A program made the translations under genes and the position numbers. Below, one piece after another: positions 1 to 7,249 of a stretch of DNA of 11,269 bases. Source of the DNA: Candidatus Delongbacteria bacterium (GTDB lineage: Bacteria; UBA4055); the NCBI GenBank assembly GCA_028702975.1, contig JAQVNT010000035.1:1-11269 (forward strand), read 5' to 3'. The notes below the pieces were generated by a model. That model saw only the letters and a list, made by a program, of their open reading frames with translations, searched no databases and was not told where the DNA came from. The first letter of the stretch is position 1. Every line of letters starts with the position of its first letter.

Positions 1-1215
1 TTCCCGACCTTTTCTATCCTGAGCAAGGTTCTTTAGAATGTTGTAATCAGTTTCGGGAGTTATTTTATGATCTTCCTTCCTGTCAGTAATCTTGTAGATA
101 TAATATCCGTCTTTTTCTTTGATCGGCTCACTCATAAAACCTATACTGGCTTCTTTAAAAATATCAAAGTACTTCTTATCCATCTCATCCAGCTCCATCG
201 GTCCGATACTGCCGTCGAGATATTTAGTTTTTTCATCTCCGCTGTATTTTCTTACGGCTTCCTCAAAGGTCATTTTCTTATTCAGAACGGAATCTTTAAG
301 GTTAAGAGCGAACTGATATGCGGTGGAATCGTTCTCTACATTTTTCTCGGGGACAACAAGTATGTGTGAAGTATTGATCTTTTCCCCGGTTTTTTCCTTA
401 AGCAGTATCAGGTGATACCCGAACGGGCTTTTTACCGGGTCCGAAATATCTCCCGGATTCATGTTGTATGCGGCTCTTTCATAATCTGCTACGAGATCGC
501 CCCTGTTTGTTAAACCGACATTCCCTTTTTTAGAGCTGGAAGCTTCATCATGGGAATATTTTTCTGCGGCTTCTTCAAAGCTGAGTTCATTTCTTAATAT
601 CCTTGATTTCAGATCCTTTAAGAATTCTGAAGACTTTGTTTCATTCAGAGCCTTATCAGAAAATCTGATCACGAGCTGGCTGAGCACGACTGAAGCTTTT
701 ACGGGAGGCAGAGAGTCCTTGTAATCTTCATAGAACTTTTCCACATCATCCCTGCTTACTGATACTTTCTGGATCTGTTTATTTCTTATTTTCTCAATGA
801 AAAGACTTTTCTTTATATCCGGTCTGTACTGCTTCTTGAGGTCGCTTACGGTAGTATTATACATTTCTTCGAATTTTTCTTCGCTGCCGACCTGCTGAAT
901 TATCGAATTGATCCTGTTATCCAGTATTCTCTGAACTTCTTCGTCGGTAACACTTATCGTGGAATCCTGAAGAGCTGAATAATAAAGCACCTTGCTTGAT
1001 ATCATCTCGTTCATAACGGATTCTCTGAAAGATTTTTCGTCGAAGCCGAATCGTGATGTATATCTCTGATGTTCTACGACCTGATCGACTTCACTTTTTA
1101 AGATCACTTCATCCCCGACAACGGCTACTATCCTGTCGATCACTTCCGAACTCAGCGATACAAAGACAGTTATCAGAGTTATGATCATGTATTTTCGAGA
1201 AAAAATGTATTTCAA
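1..1215 (-). CDS. surA: SurA-like periplasmic chaperone / parvulin peptidyl-prolyl isomerase (C-terminus beyond window)
   Basis: Encodes a SurA-type chaperone, which in the family escorts unfolded outer-membrane proteins across the periplasm. 405 codons are open to the window edge; E. coli SurA has about 430, so only a short C-terminal part is probably missing. Residues 1-23 form a signal peptide (KYIFSRKY, then MIITLITVFVSL). Next comes the typical SurA N-terminus VIDRIVAVVGDEVILKSEVD (about 24-43) and a helical chaperone module to about 165. Two PpiC domains follow: about 172-275, ending in PFGYHLILL, and about 280-385, beginning INTSHILV and ending GYYIYKITD. I chose TTG at 1215 because AGGG lies 6 nt upstream and the start gives a basic signal-peptide n-region. 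The ATG at 1188 has no visible ribosome binding site and would lose the lysines. Last gene seen of a three-gene isomerase operon. Seen: signal peptide and domains. Inferred: outer-membrane protein clients. Confidence 0.88.
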   Translation of the reverse strand, partial: MKYIFSRKYMIITLITVFVSLSSEVIDRIVAVVGDEVILKSEVDQVVEHQRYTSRFGFDEKSFRESVMNEMISSKVLYYSALQDSTISVTDEEVQRILDNRINSIIQQVGSEEKFEEMYNTTVSDLKKQYRPDIKKSLFIEKIRNKQIQKVSVSRDDVEKFYEDYKDSLPPVKASVVLSQLVIRFSDKALNETKSSEFLKDLKSRILRNELSFEEAAEKYSHDEASSSKKGNVGLTNRGDLVADYERAAYNMNPGDISDPVKSPFGYHLILLKEKTGEKINTSHILVVPEKNVENDSTAYQFALNLKDSVLNKKMTFEEAVRKYSGDEKTKYLDGSIGPMELDEMDKKYFDIFKEASIGFMSEPIKEKDGYYIYKITDRKEDHKITPETDYNILKNLAQDRKGRE

Positions 1216-1221
1216 TGTCAA

Positions 1222-1227
1222 CCCTTT
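1222..1227 (-). promoter_or_regulatory. Ribosome binding site of surA, deciding a TTG start
   Basis: AAAGGG on the minus strand overlaps the TAA stop (1226-1228) of the upstream isomerase gene. It leaves 6 nt to the TTG at 1215 and none to an alternative in-frame TTG at 1221. This placement suggests translational coupling: ribosomes ending on the upstream gene uncover or occupy the surA start region. Confidence 0.55.
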
Positions 1228-2641
1228 ATAGATTATTTTTTATTTTGACTATGTATTTTTGGAAAAGTTCATTCATATGCCTGTTCCTATATTCTTCTTT
1301 TTTCGATGAGATCAAGTTGCTCTTTATTATTCCTTCAACATATTCAAATTTGTAAAGCATCGGTTCCTGAATTTGAGTAACTTTTATAACCGAGATCGCT
1401 TTCTGCTGAATTATCAGGTCAGAAATATCTCCCTCTTTCATTTTTGAAGCGGTCTTACCTATCATAGCATAATCATCCTCAAAAATGAATCCAAGTTCAC
1501 CGTCTTTAGAATGAGGCCTCGGATAGAACTTTGCGTACTTTTCGAATTCTTCCCCTGAAATTATTTTCTGCCTTATATTCTCAACTTCTATAGCCACATT
1601 TATCTTGTCATTCTCTTCAATATCATCCTCGTTGTTGTATTCCCTGAATATCTCGAACACCCACATCTTTTTTTTGCTCCAGAGAGTACGGTTATCTTTA
1701 TTCTCAATGTAGTAGTCGATCATTTCCTCTTTGGAAGGAACAAATTTGCCGTCTGAATAAATTACATCACGATAAATTTTAGCAGCCAGATATTTCATCT
1801 GGTCCTTAGTTTCTTCTTTTACATCCTCTTTTTCAAAGTATCCTCTCTTTTCAGCCTCAGCCGAAAGAATTGAATTTATTATCGATCCGTCAACAAGCCG
1901 TTTTAGAATTTTAGTATTTGACAGGTCTTTCATTCGCCACGGTTTAACATCTCTTAATGGTTTAATAAGCTCATTAGTGAACACTTTTTGATCTTTGAAT
2001 GTGATCAGCACTTTATTCAGCATATTCTTTCTCACCTCTTCGCTGAATTCTTCCGGGCTGTCCGCCCTCACAGATGTAATCTCAGTGAACAGTTCATCAT
2101 TATAATCGACTCCGTAACTCAAACTTAAACTGTCAACATATTTATCGAGGAAAATCCTTATTTCGTGAGCTTTATCTTTCTTTACCATAGCAGCGATTTC
2201 AATTTTATTTTCCGGAAGCTTGAATTTATCGATCTTTCCGCTATTCTGAACACAGTAAGATTCCAGTTTGTCGTTTGACAGGAATCGCTGTCCAACAAGA
2301 TCATCCTTCAGTTTCATAGCCGCGTTCTTTTTCAGAAGGGTTTCAAAATTCTTTCTGTATTCGCCTGTATTCAGAACTGTCGGGATCTGACTTTCCTTTT
2401 GAAGCAGGATCTCATAAATATATCCCTCGATAATTTCATATCTTTCTTCATAAGGAAGCACTTTTCTTTCCCTGACTGAAGCAGGATATCCGAAAACCTC
2501 AAATTCAGTAATAACCCGGTCTCCTATCACCGCAACTTCGATGTTGTCTGTAAAAGGCGTCAGAATTCCATCCTGAGTAAAAACTGACGAAGTCACTAAA
2601 AGCATCGATGTAAGTATGTAAGAGAAAGCGGTTTTTATCAT
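1226..2641 (-). CDS. Exported PpiC-type (parvulin) peptidyl-prolyl isomerase, SurA paralogue
   Basis: A 471-residue exported protein with one recognisable parvulin domain near the C-terminus. Residues 1-22 look like a signal peptide with no lipobox cysteine, so it is probably soluble in the periplasm. A SurA-like start, VAVIGDRVITEFEV (about 37-50), opens a helical module. The region about 140-220 (KIEIAAMVKKDKAHE onward) may be a worn PpiC domain, and a second helical module follows at about 220-320. The clear PpiC domain spans about 324-428, with the hallmark DGELGFIF (380-387) and KMKEGDIS (400-407). A charged helix ends the protein. ATG at 2641 overlaps the stop of the upstream gene as ATGA, and AAGGA lies 9 nt upstream. 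Likely role: a foldase or chaperone acting beside SurA. Isomerase activity is inferred from the domain only. Confidence 0.85.
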   Translation of the reverse strand: MIKTAFSYILTSMLLVTSSVFTQDGILTPFTDNIEVAVIGDRVITEFEVFGYPASVRERKVLPYEERYEIIEGYIYEILLQKESQIPTVLNTGEYRKNFETLLKKNAAMKLKDDLVGQRFLSNDKLESYCVQNSGKIDKFKLPENKIEIAAMVKKDKAHEIRIFLDKYVDSLSLSYGVDYNDELFTEITSVRADSPEEFSEEVRKNMLNKVLITFKDQKVFTNELIKPLRDVKPWRMKDLSNTKILKRLVDGSIINSILSAEAEKRGYFEKEDVKEETKDQMKYLAAKIYRDVIYSDGKFVPSKEEMIDYYIENKDNRTLWSKKKMWVFEIFREYNNEDDIEENDKINVAIEVENIRQKIISGEEFEKYAKFYPRPHSKDGELGFIFEDDYAMIGKTASKMKEGDISDLIIQQKAISVIKVTQIQEPMLYKFEYVEGIIKSNLISSKKEEYRNRHMNELFQKYIVKIKNNL

Positions 2642-4107
2642 TTCCTGTCATCCTTAATGTTTGTAAATGTCTTTTCGATCAGCGGATAATTCATACTGAC
2701 TTTGTAATCTCTGAAAAGATTGCTTTCCCAGTCCTTGAGTGACTGGCCGAATTTTTTCGATTTTAATGAATTGGTGATACTTGCTTTTACTTTCAAAAGT
2801 TCTTTATAGGTACCGTCTTCCTCTTTGAACATATTCTCCTTATTTTCCTCATAAAACTTTTTGATCTCGTCTTCCGAGGGCAGCTCTGTCTTGTCTTTTA
2901 CGAATTTCCTTATCAGCTTATCTTTGTAAGTACCGTACATAGTAGATCTGGCTTCCTCTATAAATTCTTTTCTTCCTGTATAACCAAGATCATCAGCATA
3001 GTCCTCGAAAAGGTCATTTCTGAACCTGTCGATCACATACATTTTTATATCATTGTAACCTTTTAACTCGGGTCTCTTGTCTTTGGGGTATGTTTTAAGC
3101 GTCTTGATAAGGCTCTCAGCATTAATTATTCTTTCTCCATAAGCGGAGATCACAGCGGACCTTTCATCTTCGGTAAAAAGATCGAGGTAATCTTTATCCG
3201 GTTCTGAATTCTTCTTGTGAGAACTCAGTTGTTTTAAAAAAGATTTTACTTCTACCGAGTCAATCTTAATCTCGTATTTTTCGAACAAGCTTTCGATCAG
3301 CGCAAGGTATTTATCGTTGAACTGAGCCGAATATTTATTATCAAGTTCAGGTATAATCTTGTTCCTCTCCGATTCGTAATCTTTCAGGTCTTTATTTTCC
3401 TTAACATCGGACAGCAATACAATGTGATAACCGTACATGCTCATGAACGGTTCCGAAATATCGCCTTTCTTCATTTCAACAATCTTGTTTTCAAATTCCT
3501 TCACCATTTCATGCGCAAATACCCATCCCAGCTCACCGCCGTTCACGCCCGTGCGGATATCGTCGGATGAAGATTTGGCCAGATCTTCGAATTTTTCTCC
3601 GGCGATCACTTTCTGATAAACCGAATCGATCTTTTCTTTTGCTTTAGCCTCGCCATGTTTCTTCACATCTATGAGAATATGCTTTGGCAAATATTTCACC
3701 TTCTTCTGTTCGTAAACTTTTTTGATCTCATCTTCTGAATATATCTTGCTTCTCAAACTGTCCTGTATAAGTCCCTGAACTATCGATATCCCGTATAATT
3801 TCTTTTTGTATTCGTTGTTGACTTCTTTTATCGTATCGATCTGATTTTTTTCTGCAAGATCAAATATTATTTCCCGGAATATCATTTCTCTCAGATATTC
3901 CCTTCTCTCTTCGAAAGTGCTTTCTGATGCCTTGGCAATATCCTTACCAAATCTTTCTTTCAGCATGGAAGTCTCGAATTCGGAAAAAGATATTTTCCCG
4001 AGAACGGATTCAGCCATAGGAAGATCTTTCAGCTGCTCTTTGCAGGAAAATAAAATAGATGCTACCGCTATTATAAAAACTATCTTTCCAAATATTCTTG
4101 CCGACAC
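2638..4107 (-). CDS. Lipoprotein with PpiC-type peptidyl-prolyl isomerase domain
   Basis: A 489-residue predicted lipoprotein and first gene of the isomerase trio. Residues 1-21 form a signal peptide ending in a lipobox (LFS|C22), so it should be anchored to a membrane facing the periplasm. After the cysteine comes a SurA-like helical module (about 35-135; LGKISFSEFE, EDEIKKVYEQ). One clear PpiC domain follows at about 138-235 (PKHILIDV; NGGELGWVF 189-197; EMKKGDIS 211-218; GYHIVLL 226-232). The C-terminal half repeats the pattern of the first module (AYGERIINAESL; SEDEIKKFYEENKENMF), but no second PpiC domain follows. The start is GTG at 4107 with GGGGG about 5 nt upstream. The stop overlaps the next start by 4 bases. 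PrsA-like foldases are a family comparison, but this protein is longer and its module order is different. Confidence 0.85.
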   Translation of the reverse strand: MSARIFGKIVFIIAVASILFSCKEQLKDLPMAESVLGKISFSEFETSMLKERFGKDIAKASESTFEERREYLREMIFREIIFDLAEKNQIDTIKEVNNEYKKKLYGISIVQGLIQDSLRSKIYSEDEIKKVYEQKKVKYLPKHILIDVKKHGEAKAKEKIDSVYQKVIAGEKFEDLAKSSSDDIRTGVNGGELGWVFAHEMVKEFENKIVEMKKGDISEPFMSMYGYHIVLLSDVKENKDLKDYESERNKIIPELDNKYSAQFNDKYLALIESLFEKYEIKIDSVEVKSFLKQLSSHKKNSEPDKDYLDLFTEDERSAVISAYGERIINAESLIKTLKTYPKDKRPELKGYNDIKMYVIDRFRNDLFEDYADDLGYTGRKEFIEEARSTMYGTYKDKLIRKFVKDKTELPSEDEIKKFYEENKENMFKEEDGTYKELLKVKASITNSLKSKKFGQSLKDWESNLFRDYKVSMNYPLIEKTFTNIKDDRK

Positions 4108-4149
4108 TTTTACCCCCGCTTTTGATTTTACATTTTCATTAATCGCGAT

Positions 4150-4178
4150 AATATAGTATTTGGTTATACAAATATCAA
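4150..4178 (-). promoter_or_regulatory. Promoter candidate for the isomerase operon
   Basis: Read on the minus strand, TTGATA (4178-4173), a 17-nt spacer and TATATT (4155-4150) form a near-consensus sigma-70-like promoter, equally readable as TTG-N20-TATATT. It lies in the 93-bp gap after glnS and about 43 nt before the GTG start at 4107, so the isomerase genes need not depend on glnS transcription. The -35 box sits inside one arm of a small inverted repeat (ATCAAC at 4174-4179, GTTGAT at 4196-4201). Confidence 0.55.
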
Positions 4179-4200
4179 CAAAAAAAGTTGCCTGCGTTGA

Positions 4201-5847
4201 TTATTTTAAAGTCAAAGTTCTGTTGAAAACCGGCACCCCGTGCTCTTTTTCTTTCATGTCGGCGCAGAAAAAACCGTTCCTGATGAACTGGAATCTTTCT
4301 TCCGGCTCCGCTTTCGAGATCCAGTTATCGATCATGCAGCTCTCGTAAACTTTTAAAGAATTCCTGTTTATTACATCAGAAATATCTTTATCGATCGCTT
4401 CAAGAGGATTTTCTGCCGTAAAAAGCCTTTCATATGTTCTGACTTTACATCTGACCGAGTGGGCTGCCGAGACCCAGTGGATTATGCCCTTAACCTTTTT
4501 CCCTTCAACCTCAGTGACTCTTGAGCTTTCAGGTATGTACTCGCATAAAATTTTTGTTACATGACCGGTGTTGTCAGTTTCAGTACCGATGCACTTGAGA
4601 ATATACGATTTTCTAAGCTTCACATAACCATTCGGTTTGAGCCTGTAGAACGAAGGATCGTCTTCCGGTGTGAAATCCGATCTTTCAACAAACAGCTTGT
4701 TCGAAAAAGGTATCTCTCTGGTTTTCACTTCGTCCTTTCCAGGAAGAATTTCTGTCTCGAATTTCTCGATCTTTCCTTCAGGATAGTTTACGACCGAAAG
4801 TTCAACAGGGTCAAGCACAGCCATCACCATAGTGCTCGATCTTTTAAGATACTCTCTGACAACATATTCAAAATTCTCAATATTTATCAGATTCTCTTTT
4901 TTGCTGACGCCTGCGTTCTTCATGAAATCAATTATCGCTTCTGACGGTATCCCTCTTCTTCTCATCCCGATTATTGTCGGCATTCTGGGATCGTCCCACC
5001 CATCCACTATCTTGTCATCGACAAGTTTTTTGAGATATCTTTTACTTGTGATGAGGTATGTGAAATTCAGCCTCGCGAATTCGATCTGCCGTGTTTTAAA
5101 TATTTCCAGTTTTTCAATGAACCATTCGTAAAGCGGCCTGTGGTTTTCAAAAGATATGTCGCAGAGAGAATGAGTAATATTTTCGATCGAATCCGATTGA
5201 CCGTGCGCAAAATCATATGACGGATAAATGACCCACTTACTTCCGGTCCTGTGGTGATTTTTCTTGAGTATCCTGTACATTACGGGATCTCGCATATTCA
5301 TATTCGGGCTGGACATATCGATCTTTGCTCTGAGTACCTTTTCTCCCTCTTCGAATTCTCCTTCTCTCATGCGCCTGAACAGATCGAGATTCTCTTCGAC
5401 CGACCTTTCTCTGAAGGGACTGTTCTTCCCCGGAGAAGTTATCGATCCCCTGTACTCTTTCATATCCTCCTGGTTCAGGTCGCAAATGTATGCAAGACCT
5501 TTCCCGATCAAAGTCACGGCATATTCGTATAACTTCTCAAAATAATCAGAAGCGTAATATAACCTGTCTTCCCAGTCATAGCCCAGCCACTTGATATCTC
5601 TCTTGATAGCCTCCTCATATTCAAGGTCTTCTTTTACGGGATTAGTATCGTCAAACCTTAGGTTATATAAACCCCCGAATTCTTTAGCGGTCTCATAACT
5701 TATCGTGATAGCTTTAGCATGACCTATATGAAGATAGCCGTTCGGTTCCGGAGGAAATCTTGTATGAACTCTGTCAAATCTTCCTGACTTAAGGTCCTCT
5801 TCTATGTATGTTTTGATAAAATTTGAACCTAATCCTTCCTCTGCCAT
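4201..5847 (-). CDS. glnS: Glutaminyl-tRNA synthetase
   Basis: Class I aminoacyl-tRNA synthetase that charges tRNA-Gln with glutamine in the cytoplasm. 548 residues, close to E. coli GlnRS (554). The ATP site shows PPEPNGYLHIGH with HIGH at 40-43. The KMSKS-equivalent loop is LITSKR at 265-270 (VMSKR in E. coli). The run VDGWDDPRMPTI followed by RRRG (281-299) separates GlnRS from bacterial GluRS. The C-terminal half (about 340-548) matches the GlnRS anticodon-binding beta-barrels (MAVLDPVEL, HWVSAAHSV). I chose ATG at 5847 because GAGGG lies 4 nt upstream and the protein then begins like the family (GSNFI...). An in-frame ATG at 5934 would add 29 unrelated residues and read through the promoter. 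Divergent from tyrS. A dedicated GlnRS suggests that Gln-tRNA is made directly rather than only by Glu-tRNA amidation. Confidence 0.96.
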   Translation of the reverse strand: MAEEGLGSNFIKTYIEEDLKSGRFDRVHTRFPPEPNGYLHIGHAKAITISYETAKEFGGLYNLRFDDTNPVKEDLEYEEAIKRDIKWLGYDWEDRLYYASDYFEKLYEYAVTLIGKGLAYICDLNQEDMKEYRGSITSPGKNSPFRERSVEENLDLFRRMREGEFEEGEKVLRAKIDMSSPNMNMRDPVMYRILKKNHHRTGSKWVIYPSYDFAHGQSDSIENITHSLCDISFENHRPLYEWFIEKLEIFKTRQIEFARLNFTYLITSKRYLKKLVDDKIVDGWDDPRMPTIIGMRRRGIPSEAIIDFMKNAGVSKKENLINIENFEYVVREYLKRSSTMVMAVLDPVELSVVNYPEGKIEKFETEILPGKDEVKTREIPFSNKLFVERSDFTPEDDPSFYRLKPNGYVKLRKSYILKCIGTETDNTGHVTKILCEYIPESSRVTEVEGKKVKGIIHWVSAAHSVRCKVRTYERLFTAENPLEAIDKDISDVINRNSLKVYESCMIDNWISKAEPEERFQFIRNGFFCADMKEKEHGVPVFNRTLTLK

Positions 5848-5851
5848 TTTG

Positions 5852-5856
5852 CCCTC
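5852..5856 (-). promoter_or_regulatory. Ribosome binding site of glnS
   Basis: GAGGG on the minus strand, 4 nt before the ATG at 5847. It supports this start over the upstream in-frame ATG at 5934, which has no clear binding site. Confidence 0.6.
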
Positions 5857-5869
5857 TCTGAATTTTGGA

Positions 5870-5900
5870 TAAATATAAAATATCTGCAGGCAATAATCAA
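5870..5900 (-). promoter_or_regulatory. Promoter candidate for glnS
   Basis: Minus strand: TTG (5900-5898), 20 nt, then TATATTTA (5877-5870). This is one base from the Bacteroidetes -7 box TAnnTTTG, with the usual spacing to a -33 TTG. It also reads as TTGATT-N17-TATATT. Transcription would start near 5862-5865, giving a short leader that still contains the ribosome binding site. The -35 half lies in a 13-bp tandem repeat. Confidence 0.5.
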
Positions 5901-5916
5901 TTTCAATAATCAATTT
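5891..5916. repeat. Perfect 13-bp tandem repeat at the glnS -35 region
   Basis: CAATAATCAATTT occurs twice without a gap (5891-5903 and 5904-5916). Each copy, read on the minus strand as AAATTGATTATTG, contains TTGATT. The glnS-proximal copy supplies the proposed -35 element and the second copy lies just upstream. It could be a two-site operator or a recent slippage duplication. Confidence 0.9.
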
Positions 5917-5954
5917 CGACAATGTACAGTGCAAATCGAAAATTATATAAATCC

Positions 5955-5985
5955 TTGTAATGACAACTTGATTTTGTTATATTTG
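5955..5985 (+). promoter_or_regulatory. Promoter candidate for tyrS (Bacteroidetes-type -33/-7)
   Basis: TTG at 5955-5957, 20 nt, then TATATTTG at 5978-5985. The second element matches the TAnnTTTG -7 consensus of Bacteroidetes exactly. In sigma-70 terms it is TTGTAA-N17-TATATT. Transcription would start near 5990, about 26 nt before the tyrS ATG. Confidence 0.55.
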
Positions 5986-6016
5986 CTATTTAAAAATTCA
6001 TTCTAATGGAGTTCAA

Positions 6017-7240
6017 ATGCCTCAACTATTCGAAGAATTCAAGGGAAGAGACCTGATAAAACAGTCAACTGTTGAGCTTGACAGGCTTAAGACCATCCTT
6101 AATGGCGATCCGATAAGTGTTTACGCCGGATTTGATCCGACCAAACCCTCTCTGCACGTAGGTCACCTTATACCGATAATGATACTTTCACATATGCAGA
6201 AAGCCGGTCACAGGCCAATATGCATCGTCGGCGGCGGCACGGCCATGATAGGCGACCCCAGCGGAAAGGACAGTATGAGGGAGATGCTTACGAATGAAAC
6301 TCTCGAGAATAATGTCAGAGGAATAAGAGGGCAACTGTCAAAATTCATCGACTTCAGTAACGAAAAAGCCCTACTCATAAATAATTACGATTGGCTCGGT
6401 TTTGAAAATTATATAGATTTTATCAGAAGGATAGGCCCTCATTTTACGGTCAACAGGATGCTTGCTGCAGAATGTTTTAAGATACGCATGGAAAAGGGAC
6501 TCTCTTTTCTGGAATTCAATTACATGATACTCCAGGCATATGATTTCTATACTTTATTCATGAAATATAACTGTCAGCTTCAGATCGGCGGTGATGATCA
6601 GTGGTCGAACATAATCGCTGGAGTTGAACTCATAAGGAGGATCGAAGGAAAAGAAGCTTTCGGAATGACCAATCCGCTGCTTACCCGGTCAGACGGGAAA
6701 AAGATGGGCAAAACAGAAGGCGGCGCGGTGTGGCTGGATCCTGAACTTACAAGCCCATACGACTACTATCAGTTCTGGAGGAATACGGCTGATTCAGATG
6801 TTGTGAAATTCATGAAGATCTATACATTTATGAGCCTTGATGAAATCGCAAAATTCTCATCTCTTTCAGGCGAAGAACTGAATAGTGCAAAAGAGATCCT
6901 CGCTTACGAGGCAACAAAGATAGTTCACGGTACAATCGAGGCTGATAAAGCTAGAGAAGCTGCGAAGAATATATTTTCGGCAGGAAACATTGCCGATGCG
7001 CCCGGGGTCGAAATTCCCGCCGGTGAAGTAATTGGCGAAACAGTTTCTGCTCTATGTGTTAAAGCAGGGCTTTTCAGCTCGAAAGGTGAGGCTAAAAGGA
7101 TGATCGAACAGGGCGGGCTGAGCATGAACGGCATTAAAGTAACCGATCCGCTTAAGATAATTGATAATACCGATATAAATAAAGGACTGATAACATTGAA
7201 AAAGGGTAAAAAAGTATTTCTTAATATTGAAATAAGTTAA
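6017..7240 (+). CDS. tyrS: Tyrosyl-tRNA synthetase
   Basis: Class I synthetase that charges tRNA-Tyr with tyrosine in the cytoplasm. 407 residues, within the usual bacterial range. The catalytic domain shows VYAGFDPT (35-42) and the HIGH-type signature HVGH (47-50). It also has GGDDQW (191-196) of the tyrosine pocket region and the KMSKS-type loop KMGKT followed by EGGAVWLD (229-241). A C-terminal S4 RNA-binding domain covers about 341-401 (GLFSSKGEAKRMIEQGGL). All motifs expected for activity are present. The ATG at 6017 has GGAG 5 nt upstream. Divergent from glnS, and followed after 9 nt by an ankyrin lipoprotein gene that is probably co-transcribed. I see no T-box-like leader; the proposed leader is too short for one. 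Confidence 0.96.
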   Translation: MPQLFEEFKGRDLIKQSTVELDRLKTILNGDPISVYAGFDPTKPSLHVGHLIPIMILSHMQKAGHRPICIVGGGTAMIGDPSGKDSMREMLTNETLENNVRGIRGQLSKFIDFSNEKALLINNYDWLGFENYIDFIRRIGPHFTVNRMLAAECFKIRMEKGLSFLEFNYMILQAYDFYTLFMKYNCQLQIGGDDQWSNIIAGVELIRRIEGKEAFGMTNPLLTRSDGKKMGKTEGGAVWLDPELTSPYDYYQFWRNTADSDVVKFMKIYTFMSLDEIAKFSSLSGEELNSAKEILAYEATKIVHGTIEADKAREAAKNIFSAGNIADAPGVEIPAGEVIGETVSALCVKAGLFSSKGEAKRMIEQGGLSMNGIKVTDPLKIIDNTDINKGLITLKKGKKVFLNIEIS

Positions 7241-7249
7241 GGTGCCATA

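Noticed and set aside
67..369. Plus-strand open frame of about 100 codons
   Set aside because: It lies fully antisense to the SurA PpiC domains, which give clear family matches in the opposite frame.
4174..4201. Possible glnS terminator (ATCAAC...GTTGAT inverted repeat)
   Set aside because: The stem is only 6 bp and A/T-rich with a 16-nt loop, and the T-run lies in the loop instead of after the stem. It overlaps the isomerase promoter -35, so an operator role is conceivable but unsupported.
4561..5545. Several open frames on both strands within the glnS region
   Set aside because: All overlap the GlnRS coding frame, have no recognisable protein features, and look like shadow frames.
5848..5934. 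N-terminal extension of GlnRS from an upstream in-frame ATG
   Set aside because: The 29 extra residues do not resemble GlnRS, there is no good ribosome binding site at 5934, and the region holds the promoter candidate and tandem repeat. ATG 5847 has GAGGG and places HIGH at residues 40-43 as in E. coli.
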